The position numbers were made by a program, and so were the translations under genes. DNA of 64,000 bases from Cydia pomonella (lineage: Eukaryota > Arthropoda > Insecta > Lepidoptera > Tortricidae), in NCBI RefSeq assembly GCF_033807575.1, contig NC_084726.1:8928001-8992000 (forward strand). The letters run 5' to 3'. The notes under the pieces were generated by a model. The model had not been told where the DNA came from. It saw only the letters and a program-made list of their open reading frames with translations, and did not search any database. This document shows, one piece after another, positions 9,980 to 20,009 of this stretch (position 1 is the stretch's first letter; every line of letters begins with the position of its first letter).

Positions 9980-10075
9980 GTTAGGTTTTTTATAATGTGT
10001 TTATATCTTTTGTATTGTTTTGTAAGTGTTTTTATATTTTACTTTTATATCCATATTATAAAAAATCCTAACCTA
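9977..10075 (+). other. Element B 3' UTR inverted repeat (RNA hairpin)
   Basis: Left arm 9977-9999 (taggttaggttttttataat...) pairs with right arm 10,052-10,075 over about 23 bp with one bulge, around a loop of about 52 nt. The equivalent arms are recognisable, with substitutions, in the truncated copy at 24,338-24,519. R2-type RTs recognise structured 3' UTR RNA, so a role in template recognition is plausible. Confidence 0.7.
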
Positions 10076-10108
10076 AGATATTAAATGAATAAAGGTTATA
10101 ATAATAAA

Positions 10109-10185
10109 ATTCTTTATTGCACACTACATAAAAAACAGATACAGAAATTAATAAAATATACACATTGGTAGGTAACAACAGGCGG
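10109..10185 (-). repeat. Retroposon tail family H1, degenerate remnant
   Basis: On the minus strand it reads from ccgcctgttgttacc to gtgcaataaagaat, the 3' end of family H1 (intact at 10.8, 15.8 and 24.2 kb). It sits tail-to-tail against the 3' end of element B, separated by ttataataataaa. Confidence 0.6.
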
Positions 10186-10197
10186 ACTTAAATGTAA

Positions 10198-10527
10198 TTT
10201 TTTAACTATTTTTTATAAAAAGTAATTAAATGTTGCATATAGCGTTGTTGTAACTTATATATCAATGTCATTTCGAACATCGATCGTCCGAGACAGTACT
10301 TACGTTTAGTAGCAAATGTATGAACTCGCACTTAACACTAATCAATATGTAAACAGGCCCTAAGGCAAGTGTACACGCTCGTAAGGGCCTTATAAGATAA
10401 AAATGAATGATAGATTATCTCTGAAATGGAGTAACTTAGAATACCGGTGTCTTTAAGAAAGTTACTTAATTAAGCTTAGGGATGCACCCTCGAAATTAAC
10501 GGAAAAAAAAACACGGTGTAAAAATGA
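10198..10527. mobile_element. Right part of the TIR element split by element B
   Basis: Matches 13,921-14,450: shared blocks include agtaattaaatgttgcatat, gtccgagacagtacttacg, gctcgtaagggccttataag and the right TIR attaacggaaaaaaaaacac. At 10,449-10,465 it carries the undisturbed target gtctttaagaaagttac that is filled by an insertion in the 14.2-kb copy. Confidence 0.65.
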
Positions 10528-10790
10528 AACTATTTACAGTGAGCTACGAAATTGCTTGGAGAAATTTTTAATTATTAAAGCTAAAGTGGCCATGAATTTT
10601 TACGGCTGATGGTACCTAAGCTTAATACTCTTCTTCTTTATTTTAAAACAATATTCAATACTTGGTACTCATAACCTATTATCATATAAAATATGATTTA
10701 TGTAAAGTTTATCTTCGTCTTCAAAATAACACTAAAACATACCTATACACTGCAAGCATTATGGAAAATGCATCGAAAATTAACTACCTG

Positions 10791-10921
10791 CTACCTAAAG
10801 GTTGTCTGGAAGAGATCGCTTTTTAGCGATAAGACCGCCTGTTGTTACCTGGTTCTATTTTCCTTTAAAAATTCATTTGTAGTTTTAGATGTATGTCAAA
10901 TTTATAATTGTCGGTGCAATA
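10791..10921 (+). repeat. Retroposon tail family H1, copy interrupted by a MITE
   Basis: Begins ctacctaaaggttgtctgga; carries the hairpin ATCGCT-tttt-AGCGAT at 10,815-10,830, then gaccgcctgttgttacctgg. The tail ggtgcaata breaks off at 10,921 and resumes as aatatttacttactt at about 11,149. Sequence upstream of the start is not shared between copies, so this is either a short SINE or a 5'-truncated LINE tail. Confidence 0.75.
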
Positions 10922-11150
10922 ATAGTACATTACGATACAAGTGCGAAAAATAGGAAATTCGAAACGAGTGGCGATAAATTGAAACACGACCGAAGGGAGT
11001 GTTTTAAATCGACACGAGTTGCGACTTGCCTATTCGCACATGTATCGTACAACGTTTTACAGTACATATGGCCCTTTAAATGTTCGACACAGTAACATAA
11101 TATGCTACTTCTCGCACTAGTGCTATAAAGTAGCCCCATATGTACTGTAA
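10922..11150. mobile_element. MITE inserted into the H1 tail
   Basis: An inner foldback (10,924-11,060) pairs gatacaagtgcgaaaaatagg with gtacgatacatgtgcgaatagg in inverted orientation. A second inverted repeat, acagtacatatgg / ccatatgtactgt, bounds 11,058-11,150. No coding capacity. The interrupted H1 tail on both sides defines the insertion closely. Confidence 0.7.
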
Positions 11151-11152
11151 AA

Positions 11153-12415
11153 TATTTACTTACTTAACTAAACGATATAGGAACTCCCTACCTGTTATTA
11201 AATTTTGCTCCGTAAAATCCGATGTCTGGTTATATTTGTAGGTACGTCTATGGTGAGCATTCGTTAGAATAGGTTTGATATTTTTAATCGTTTTTCTCCT
11301 TCTCTTCTTCTTAACCCTTTTCAATTTTTGAGATGTAGGCCTCCTTAAATTTTTGCCATTCTAGTCTAGTTTTTGTAATCGTTTTTAGTGAGGTTTAAAT
11401 ATCAACATGGGACCTCTATTTGTAATGTATCGCATTAAATCTATACAAAAGTAAGAAATGAGAGTCTAAGTCTGACATCCATATTCAACCCAAAACGATT
11501 CTTTCTGGATTATACATTTCATTTAAAGAAGTTAAAATATTTGTATTGTATTTATCATTATTTTGCATGCTACTAGAAAAAGTATTCAAGACATCTTTTC
11601 GGACTCAAAAATAGTTTACTAACTTTAGAAAGCTTTCGAACTTGAAGTACCAATACTGAACATATTGGTACTTCCGACTTTAGTCTCCCGATTTTAAAAA
11701 ACTTGATGTCATTGGATCTCTCCTATAGGTATCGATGATTCCTTCGCCGAGCAGCGATACGTAAACGTCAAATGATATTTCGTACCTAGAAGTTCTATAA
11801 TTGAAAATGAGAAAACAATCATAACAAAGTAGAATTGATTCTGGCAAAATTCTGTGTAATAATATAACTTGAAAATAAATCTATCAGCCCAATAAAATTG
11901 AGACCGATCGATTGTAGGTATCGTAAAGGTTATATTTCTATTACTGCGTTGCAGAAGCGTCAATTTCAACATTGCTGCATTGCTGTCTTGATTGACACGT
12001 TTAACTCCGTCAATCAATTTATCAAAAAGATGATACACGTAAATCACGTAATTATTTATTATGCCGTAACATCAACGTACAAGTTAAACTTACTTAAATT
12101 TGATTTCTATAAAACTATGACGTACAAAATTGATGGTATGTAATTTTTAAATATTATAATCGTTTTTACAATAAAATTAACTGAGTTATTGTTCCATGTT
12201 ATTTTTAATTATTTTTAGAATGAACAGAGTCAATGGCATTAAGTTCGCCTATTGCAAATTAAGTTATTCTTTTGGGCAATAAAGTTTAAATAAATAAATA
12301 AAATGTCATATGTCCGTTATTTACAGTTCCAATAACAATACATCAAAGAGGTTTGCAAATACGTAGATAAAAGAACATATATTCGTGTTCTTCCGTCACC
12401 CTCACTCAGCGTAAG
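11153..12415. other. AT-rich intergenic DNA, small hairpin and a retroposon tail
   Basis: No gene is seen. A 12-bp-stem hairpin, gaagtaccaata / tattggtacttc, lies at 11,644-11,674. At about 12,230-12,300 gcaataaagtttaaataaat looks like an H2-type retroposon tail. Short open frames on both strands here show no recognisable domain. Confidence 0.4.
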
Positions 12416-12606
12416 CGGGTTATTCCCACTAGTTACCACCAAGTTGTTACCAGTGGTAACTACTGCGAATTTTTTTCCCACCTTTTAAAAACCTACTTTC
12501 CCACTAGTTACCACCAACTTGATTTGGTGGTAACTACTGGGATTTTTTTTTCCAGTAGTTACCACTGGTAAAAGGTGGGATTTTTTTTCCCAGTAGTTAC
12601 CACCAA
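12416..12606. repeat. Palindromic repeat cluster (CTAGTTACCACC / GGTGGTAACTA)
   Basis: Alternating sense and antisense copies of actagttaccaccaag and ggtaactactggga, separated by T runs and ccaccttttac-type spacers. The left boundary cgggttattcccactagtta also opens the relatives at 21,421 and 21,738, which marks a defined element end. Confidence 0.8.
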
Positions 12607-12796
12607 CATTTGGTTAGCATTCAATACTAATAAAAACAGTATAAATATGGAGTTCCTTTATCAATAATTAATTAAACGTCGAATTAATTATACATTAATT
12701 AGTTATTCGTTTCATTATAAGTCGATTACTGTTTTAGTAAATTGCCTTAAAAGTGATAAAAAAGCGGTCTTTGACTGATTTATTTGTTCGTTCGTA

Positions 12797-12956
12797 TAAT
12801 TGTGACGTTATTTATTGAAAGGGACTTTATTGTCGATGGCGCTTACGCCATTATCAACGATGCTCCTATACAAATACGAGTACAACGCTGCGCTTCGCAG
12901 TGTGGCGTAAGCGGCCTTGACAAAAGATCCAGGCTTCATAGATAACGTCACAATTA
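12797..12956. mobile_element. MITE with TAATTGTGACGTTAT termini
   Basis: Terminal inverted repeats taattgtgacgttat (12,797) and ataacgtcacaatta (ends 12,956) enclose 160 bp. Inner blocks atggcgcttacgcc and gtggcgtaagcgg are also inverted relative to each other. I recognise it as a common lepidopteran MITE type; no coding capacity. Confidence 0.8.
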
Positions 12957-12959
12957 GCT

Positions 12960-13589
12960 CAATTTACAATTTAGCCGTACATGCTACGTAGACCCAATAC
13001 TTTAATATTGGCGAAATAGTCCCATTGGACTGAAGCCATTTTTTAAAAGAAAGTGAACCAATAAATGTCATAATCATAACCACCAGAAACTAAAGATACA
13101 GACAGTAAGTTTTTACAGCAATGCTTTCACAACCGGAATGCAACCTTAAACACTACGCATGTGCGAACTTCCAGATAGCCCCGTCAATCATACTGATCCA
13201 TGCTTTTAACATCAATCATGTACGAATTTGCGGCTGTTGTTATTTATTTTTGTACCCACATTTAGCAATAGGAAAAAATATTTTATACGAAATTGCCTAA
13301 TATTGTCTGTCTTGGCTATTTGTTATTTTCTTGTCGTTTTTTTTAATCTCAGATTTTGATAAATAGAGGTGGATATCTAGATAGATTCCTTCTTGTGTGC
13401 AATATTTTAAGCGCAATTTCAACGTGTTTCCTACAAAATCTTCCACTGAGTTACGAATTTTCGTAACTCTGTGGTAATTTCTATTTTTTGTCCCAAATTT
13501 TCCTATTTATTCCGACCAGAATGAGGATTCAAATCTACCAATTTTTATCCAAATCTGATAAAAAATGGCCCATCTATGTCTGTCTTTTT
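12960..13589. other. Intergenic, one small hairpin
   Basis: Nothing gene-like is seen. A hairpin ccactgagttacgaa / ttcgtaactctgtgg lies at 13,443-13,474. Confidence 0.4.
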
Positions 13590-13692
13590 TACGATATAGG
13601 TAGATAGGGATAGGTGGCACAGCGGCAAACGAGCAGACGAATGACCTAATGTAAACAATTACTGCAGCCAATGCAGGGTGTCCCCACAACAC
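13590..13692 (-). repeat. Retroposon family E, degenerate copy
   Basis: The plus strand reads ggcacagcggcaaacgagca then gacgaatgacctaatg, ending near caacaccagag. This is the same family as the insertion at 14,174-14,379, read from its A-tailed end. Confidence 0.6.
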
Positions 13693-13765
13693 CAGAGATA
13701 AATTTGCTAAGAGATAGATATGCCAGATGTTATGTCTCTTTGCTGCTTTGTAAATTAAAAATAAA

Positions 13766-14450
13766 TATACATCGTGTTTTTATTGAATTCCGTTAACTCC
13801 GGGGTATGGGTACTTACCCATGCCTTATGCATTAACTATGCCATTTAGTTTCCTTAAACGTAAGTACGTTTTTAGTTTTAGTTTAATTTAAAAAAATATA
13901 TTTATTTTTTATTTTTATGAATAGTAATTAAATGTTGCATATAGCGTTGTTGTAAAAGGGAATTACATTTAATTCAACCAAACAATTGAAAACTATGACA
14001 TATAAAAGACATTTCAAACATCAATCGTCCGAGATAGTACTTACGTTTACTAAACTCTAATCAATATGTAAACAGGACCTAAGGTAAGTGTATACGCTCG
14101 TAAGGGCCTTATAAGATAAAAATGAATTATTGATTATCTCCGAAATGGAGTTAATTAGAATAGCGGTGTCTTTTTTTATGGTAGAGGAGGCAAACGAGCA
14201 GACGGATCACCTGATGGTAAGCGATTACCGCCGCCCCTGGACACCTGCAACACCAGAGGGGTTGTAAGTGCGTTGCGGGCTTTTATGATGGGAGTACGCT
14301 CTTTTCTTGAAGGTTTGAAGGTCTTATCGGTCATACCACAGTTTAGCTGTGCGAGGCAGGACTGCCAACCATCTTTGAGGTCTTTGAGAAAGTTACTTAA
14401 TTTAAGTTCAAGGGTGCACTTGAAATTAACGGAAAAAAAAACTGTGTATA
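13766..14450. mobile_element. TIR element containing a nested family E insertion
   Basis: Left end tatacatcgtgtttttattg, right end ttaacggaaaaaaaaactgt: inverted ends around about 480 bp once the insertion is removed. Its right part aligns with 10,198-10,527. No transposase frame is visible, so it is non-autonomous. Confidence 0.65.
14174..14379 (-). mobile_element. Family E retroposon insertion with target duplication
   Basis: The homologous site at 10,449-10,465 lacks this insert. In sense (minus) orientation it ends taccataaaaaaa, an A tail. GTCTTT flanks it on both sides (14,168-14,173 and 14,380-14,385) as a short target duplication. The inner text cacctgatggtaagcgatta and caacaccagaggggttg is typical of this widespread lepidopteran repeat. 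Confidence 0.75.
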
Positions 14451-14455
14451 TTAAC

Positions 14456-15128
14456 GGGGACATAATTACTTTAAAAAACTTCTTATTTAATGATTGTACG
14501 GATAAATTATATGTCCGGTTTAATTTATTGCCCGCATAGGATTTACACACTGTATATAATATCCAAAGAGCAAATCAATCAATTATGTATTTTTGCAAAA
14601 TAAATAAATAAAAACTGATTTATTTTTGCAAACGGTAAGCATTAGGCACAATATTCAATAAAATTATATATAATAATCATACAAATAACCGTGCATTATA
14701 ATATTTCATTTTCAGCCAGGGGCGACCTTACTAGGGCATTCCAGTCAGGCCCTCTTAAGCAGCAAAATTTAATCGTACACATTGCCACTTCAATTAAATT
14801 CTCATGGCTCAGTGCGGTGAGCTCGCGTTAAGATTAGGAAATGTAATAGTGAAAAATATTCAGTTTGCTGCGTCCTTATCACAGTACACTCACACTATAG
14901 TCTTAAGCGCCATAGACGTTTTTTCGTTTAAGTCCTCAATACTAATCCCGCATTTTGAAAGAAATTCAAAACCTGGATAAAAAAAAAACATATTCTAGGA
15001 TTAATTAGGTTAGGATTGGATAGGATCTGTTTTCAAATCCCATCTTAAAGACTATTATCTGTCCCTTCCTTAGTGTTTCTGTCCCCGTTACTGTTTATCA
15101 CTTTTGGCAAGAATTATATAGTATTGTA
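14456..15128. other. Intergenic, nothing recognised
   Basis: No gene, TIR or tail is recognised. A gttaggattggataggatct simple stretch near 15,008 is the only low-complexity feature. Confidence 0.4.
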
Positions 15129-15130
15129 TA

Positions 15131-15602
15131 CAGGATGATTCAGGAGACGTGAGCAGGATCAAGCCTGCATATTCGGTAATTATCAGCAACTGTTTCGTAC
15201 CAGTATTTGTGAGATTAACGTTAATTTAATTTTTACTGTTCAAAAAAAAGAGTTTTATTTTATTTACGATATTTATGGTCACCCTCTTTGTTTTATCCAT
15301 AAGAAGTGACAAATTGAATGTCATCGGAGTCTGGTTACTTTTATAAAATCGTATCTCACTCAAGTGTGACATTTTATTTTTTTCATAATCAAAGTGCTGT
15401 CATAACGGTTAAAGAGGTTTTATCTTTGTTAATTAAGTGTTGTAGGGTGTCCATGATTGTAGATAATCAAATTTGTCCTTAAGAAAAAGTTAAATAACAG
15501 ATAAAAAGCGTGATTGTTTTACTTAAATATGATGGTGAACGATTCATTAACATTTACTGATTGTGTAGGCTTAGTCCAGCTCACGTCTCATGAATCACCC
15601 TG
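15131..15602. mobile_element. 472-bp TIR element with TA target duplication
   Basis: Ends are CAGGATGATTCAGGAGACGT (15,131) and, inverted, ACGTCTCATGAATCACCCTG (ends 15,602), about 25 bp with two mismatches. TA flanks both sides (15,129-15,130; 15,603-15,604), as for Tc1/mariner-type transposons. No transposase frame is visible. A fragment of the same family lies at 42,333-42,408. Confidence 0.8.
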
Positions 15603-15753
15603 TATATGTATATATGTAGGTATATAATTATGTAAGTAGTGTGTATGTATATGTATTGTCTTACTGTTGTAGACTTAAATATTAAGGGTATTTTAGTTTG
15701 CTATTTAGTTTTTTTGCACCTCCTAATTAGTTAATTTAAGTTTCAGTTCTCCA

Positions 15754-15900
15754 CTACCTAAAGGTTGTCTGGAAGAGATCGCTCTGTAGCGATAAGGCCG
15801 CCTGTTGTTTACCTCTATCTTCATGTTTTTTATGTGTTTCCATGTACATTATTTTCAGAGGTTGTGCAATAAAGAGGATTTGTATTGTATTGTATTAAAT
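15754..15900 (+). repeat. Retroposon tail family H1, copy 2
   Basis: Shares ctacctaaaggttgtctgga and the hairpin stem, with loop CTGT (15,778-15,793), then aggccgcctgttgtt. The 3' end gtgcaataaagagga is followed by a (TTGTA)n tail. Confidence 0.78.
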
Positions 15901-15904
15901 CCTA

Positions 15905-16576
15905 GAATCTGGTCACAAAATTTCACGAGAATCGGTTAAGAATTGCGACCTGTAGAGGGGAACATGCGGACATACGAAAGCAAAATGCCCGAGTTAAATA
16001 TAACGGTGACCTCCGCTAACGCTATGTTCAATTAAAACCAGTATACTCGTAAGTTAAAATAATTCGAAATTGCCTGTTGCTTATGAAATTATATTTTAAA
16101 CAGTATTAAAATTTTCAATAGTTAGGTACTTGGCCGAAACTTGTTAGTAAGTAACTTAAATATTTATTTTACTTAATTATTCCCAAACTTTTTAGTTACT
16201 TCGTACTTTCTCTGTAACTAGCAAATTTGTTCACATTAATAAATTATTTTGTCTGATAATATTGTCTGAAAAAACTTTCTAAGTTGAAAGGACATCGTCT
16301 ATTTTGGGCCCAATCGTATATACTTATAGTATACAGACTATTATATATAATACATACGCAATTTATTACGGAAATAGACGTAATATTAGGTATAAATTAT
16401 ACCGGAATTAAGAATACATAATAAAAAGACATTATGTTGTTTATTTTCGTAATTAAATATACTTATTTACAAAAGATTTGCCGTCGTAATTTTTTGTATA
16501 GCATTGATAAAAATAAGGCTGAACTCCTACACCGTTAGATTTTTTTGTTCATTAAGGAGTTATATATCTAAGTTAA
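15905..16576. other. Intergenic, nothing recognised
   Basis: AT-rich, no gene. tttcacgagaatcggttaag near 15,928 resembles a phrase common inside lepidopteran repeats but has no defined ends here. Confidence 0.35.
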
Positions 16577-16795
16577 ATTTCAAATCCTGGTAAGGGCATT
16601 TATTCGTGTGAAGAGCATGGATATTTTGTTCCTGAGTCATGGGTGTTTTCTATGTATTTAAGTATTTAAATATTTATATATTATATATATCGTTGTCTAA
16701 GTGCCCTCAAAACAAGCCTTATTGAGCTTACTGTCGGACTAGTCAATTTGTGTAATAATGTCCTATAATATTTATTTATATTTAATCTCTTTGTA
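16577..16795 (+). mobile_element. SINE-beta copy, 5'-truncated
   Basis: Begins within a degenerate B box (tttcaaatcctggtaagg) and continues gggcatttattcgtgtg, ttcctgagtcatgggtgttt, agtcaatttgtgtaataatg, as in the complete copy at 22,993. Confidence 0.7.
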
Positions 16796-17101
16796 CTAAA
16801 ATTTATAGAGGGTAGCCAAGTATGTATTCTAGTTTCATACTTACTGCCACTGTCTGCCATAGCTGGCATACATATTGAAAATATCACAGTCTCATTTATT
16901 GTATATTTTGTTGCACCTACGTTTAAATTACAAACGACTATCAAAATGCCTAAAATACGCAGTTTAGAAAAATATTTACTTGACTTTGCAGTCAGAGTAT
17001 GATAATATTATAATATTTTCTCAATCTGTCTAATATCTGCAAGCAACGCCAACCTTATCATTGTCATATGTAGGTGAAATGAAGTGTTACAAATGCTCAG
17101 A

Positions 17102-17165
17102 GTAGTTCATTATTTCCTAATGAAAGTCAACATATGTTCACTTTCATTAGGAAATAATGAACTAC
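17102..17165. repeat. 64-bp near-perfect palindrome
   Basis: Arms 17,102-17,127 and 17,140-17,165 pair perfectly over 26 bp (gtagttcattatttcctaat...). The 12-bp centre is itself the palindrome AACATATGTT with one mismatched pair outside it. In copy 2 the centre has one extra T. Confidence 0.9.
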
Positions 17166-17199
17166 AAACAAGATCAAAATATTACCTTGTATTATATGA

Positions 17200-17905
17200 A
17201 ATAATAAAACCGGCCAAGAGCATGTCAGGCCACGCTCAGTGTAGGGTTCCGTAGTTACTCTTCCGTCACAATAAGCTAAACTGGAGCTTAAAATATAGTA
17301 AATTGTTAACCAAGGGATGAAACGGTACCTTTCACCCGAGTTAAACAAATAGGCAAATTTTCATAATTAATACCTAATTAAAGTAAGTCTTTTTACTATG
17401 AAGGGAAAACTTTTTGCGATAACTCAAAAACAGCTAAACTGATCATGTTCGCTATAGTTTTCATTTAATGTCTTTCTTAAGCTCTACTTTCACGATTTTT
17501 TTCATATTTTTTGGACCTATGGTTAAAAAGTTAGAGGGGGGGGACACATTTTTTTTTTCTTTCGGAGCGATTATCTCCAAATATATTTACTTTATCAAAA
17601 AATGTTTCTTGAAAACCCCTATTAGTTTTGAAAGACCTTTTCAACGATACCCCACACTCTAGGGTTGAAGCGAAAAAAAAATTTCACCCCCACTTTACGT
17701 GTAGGGGAGGTACCCTAAAAAAAATTAAATTTTTAGATTTTGTTATACGACTTTGTCGGCTTTATTGATTTATATATCCATGCCAAATTTCAGCTTTCTA
17801 GCACTAACGACCACGGAGCAAAGCCTCGGACAGACAGACAGACAGACAGACAGACGGACATCGCGAAACCATAAGGGTTCCTAGTTGACTACGGAACCCT
17901 AAAAA
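17200..17905. mobile_element. Lepidopteran repeat with AGGGTTCCGTAG ends
   Basis: Inverted ends agggttccgtag (17,243) and ctacggaaccct (17,889-17,900); between them a G run, homopolymers and a (GACA)n block before ggacatcgcgaaacc. The outer edge reads accggccaagagcatgtcag. The same family appears at 25.1-25.9 and 26.1 kb. No coding sequence; probably a non-autonomous element. Confidence 0.7.
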
Positions 17906-17909
17906 TGAT

Positions 17910-18437
17910 TACAGATTTTTTACACGTATGGTGTTCCTTCGTCGGCTGTCCGTGAATGCCAGAGCCCAACCAAGGTTTCCTCGAGCTCCAACCTATCCCC
18001 TCCATTCACCAGCTCGTCAGTATTGCCAGTATTATAATTCAAGTTTCCCAATTCCATTTAATGCGACTTAAATAACGCTAATAAAATGTTGCCGTGTATA
18101 AAACATTAATTCGTCTAATATTTTTAGGCAACAAGATTGCAAAATCATGACACACGCTAGATTTTGTCATTTTTTCTGAAAATGAACACTTATTTTACGG
18201 AAAAGCCGCGCTTATTTTAGTACCTATGAATACTTTGTGATTAACAGTTTCTATACATACTTATTCATATTTTTAGTGCAGGTTTTCTCAATATTCCCTT
18301 TTTATTCCGTGATTCTGTCTTTACCATCGTAATCTAAAAATTATGACGATTAATAAGACGTTCGTTTCAATCCAATAAACTCCATTTTGTTCTGGGCCCA
18401 AGTGGCTTAATTAAATCGACGGTCTCCTTAACGCAAC
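17910..18437. other. Intergenic, nothing recognised
   Basis: No gene, tail or TIR is recognised. Confidence 0.35.
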
Positions 18438-18447
18438 TACTTATATA

Positions 18448-19024
18448 AAAAAATAATAAAAAACATTTATTTCAGACAGAGCCCATACAATCTACTATGC
18501 CGCAGGGGCCATTTTTAGATTTATTTTAGTTTTATTTTAGAATTAATTTAGTAATATTGTAGTTTTAATTTATATTGTGTTTTTATAATGAATAAAATAT
18601 TTATAATTGTTTGGTTGAATTAAATGTAATGTCATTATTATTTGATGTACTTAACTAGCATTACAATTTACGACTAAAAAGTAAAATAAAATAAATAAAT
18701 AAACATAATAAGCACAACATACGGTCAGCAGTGTATGACAACATGCATGGACGTCCACCGGGCTAACATAGGGTTGTCCCAGCGGTTAGCAAACACGCTC
18801 AAGATGCGATTGGGACTGCCGCGCAGAAGGGACATGAGCGAGGTACACCTTTTCCTCATGACGGCCGCAAAGCCGTCTGTCCTGACTTTGGCAAACATGC
18901 CAGACGCGCTACAGTGTCGCGGCAGCCCCATCAGCACCCGGAACGCGTTATTGTATCGGACGCGAAGATCGCTGTACGCTCTTTGCGTATAATTGACCCA
19001 CAGGCTGCATGAGTATAAAGATAC
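18448..19024 (-). mobile_element. LINE 3' end, 5'-truncated, minus strand
   Basis: On the minus strand the first 290 bp encode the C-terminus of a LINE reverse transcriptase: SLWVNYTQRAYSDLRVRYNN, then AFRVLMGLPRHCSASGMFA and RTDGFAAVMRKRC, stopping at 18,725-18,727. A 3' UTR follows and ends gctctgtctgaaataaatg plus a short A/T tail at about 18,448. A possible 9-bp target duplication acttatata lies at 18,439-18,447 and 19,025-19,033. No RT catalytic motif is included. Confidence 0.8.
18725..18997 (-). pseudogene. LINE RT C-terminal coding remnant
   Basis: The frame is open from about 18,997 down to the stop; the ATG at 18,937 is internal (VLMGL) and is not a true start. The RYNNAFRVL and LPRHCSASGMF blocks are characteristic of insect endonuclease-RT proteins. 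A related but much more eroded piece is at 21,190-21,310 on the plus strand. Confidence 0.75.
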
Positions 19025-19033
19025 ACTTATATA

Positions 19034-19786
19034 CCTATCTTTTTTCTTTTAATAAAAGTTAGGTCCATGATTACGAGTATAAATTGAAATAGATGATATC
19101 ATAGAGGAGAAAATGAAACTTAAGATAATTTCATTAATTATGTAGCAGTCACATAACACTACTATTGATTTGTTTCCTACTAATTCAATGATTATACTAT
19201 ATACTTACCGGTGTATTTTTGATGATTGTGTTTTATTTATTTATTTTCCTGTTTACTTTTATCAGTAGACTTCAAACGACGTTATAACTTCCAGATTGTT
19301 GTATTACCAGTAGACCGATTCTGTTTTAGCAACTAGATATGTTTATATAATATTTTGATACGACCTTTATCGCGAGTACCAATCAGTGCGCCGGACGGTA
19401 TCCGCCTGTCAATTCAGTTCAGTTTTTAGTTCTTATGGCATATGTCCAATGGGACAATTTTGCCAGCGTCAAGGTTGTGGGATGCAGAACTTCGGTTGCA
19501 GGTCTTGATCCGGTCCTTGTAGAATGCTTGATTGGTTGAGTAAATCTAAACTTCTAAACAGGGATCAAGAAAGGAAACAAAATACATACATAAATAAAAA
19601 ATCAAATTTAGATATTTTTTCATTATCATTTTGTAAATACAGTAGCATTCTGCGAAGTTCACTCTTTTCTTTATAAATATTGTAAGTACGTTTTCTTTTA
19701 AGTACCTAGTAACTATATATTATTTGCACGCATAACAACTATGCGATACATGTATTTTTAATTATTTTGTATACCACTTTAAATTC
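19034..19786. other. Intergenic, nothing recognised
   Basis: No gene or repeat end recognised. tggcatatgtccaatgggac at 19,436 resembles phrases in lepidopteran retroposons but is not delimited. Confidence 0.35.
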
Positions 19787-20009
19787 TGTACTATGTCATG
19801 CATTTATTAATTACCTACCGATGTTTTGAAGTCCCTGTACGCGTGACAGACAAGAAGATGCCTAACACCTTCCCTGTTTCGATCTGTAATTTACTATGTA
19901 TACTTTTATTTTCAATGGAACTAAAGGTCTGTTTGTTATTACTTAAGCTATATATATTAATATGTGACTGTTTGTCTCCTAAATAAATTAAAAAAAAAAA
20001 AAAAAAAAG
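19787..20009 (+). other. Possible retroposed sequence ending in poly(A)
   Basis: An AATAAA at about 19,981 is followed within 6 bases by 18 A's, then ggggacc. This is the end structure of a reverse-transcribed RNA. The upstream 200 bp hold no recognisable coding sequence, so the source transcript is unknown. Confidence 0.35.

Larger units (their letters stand above)
6128..10095 (+). mobile_element. Element B: R2/R4-type non-LTR retrotransposon with C-terminal endonuclease
   Basis: A roughly 4-kb plus-strand element: proline-rich ORF1, a long RT-bearing ORF2 and a C-terminal CCHC plus restriction-like endonuclease. The absence of an N-terminal AP endonuclease and the order RT, CCHC, PD-type nuclease place it in the R2/R4/Dong-type group. 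The 3' UTR (9980-10095) contains a long inverted repeat and ends aaatgaataaagg. ORF2 is broken by about four single-base shifts, and I see no substitution-type stop. Related truncated 3' ends lie at 24.3 and 26.4 kb. The 5' end is taken after the A-rich tract and is uncertain. Confidence 0.83.

Noticed and set aside
14176..14550. A 124-codon minus-strand gene
   Set aside because: It runs through the family E insertion and both sides of its target, so it cannot be an ancestral coding sequence.
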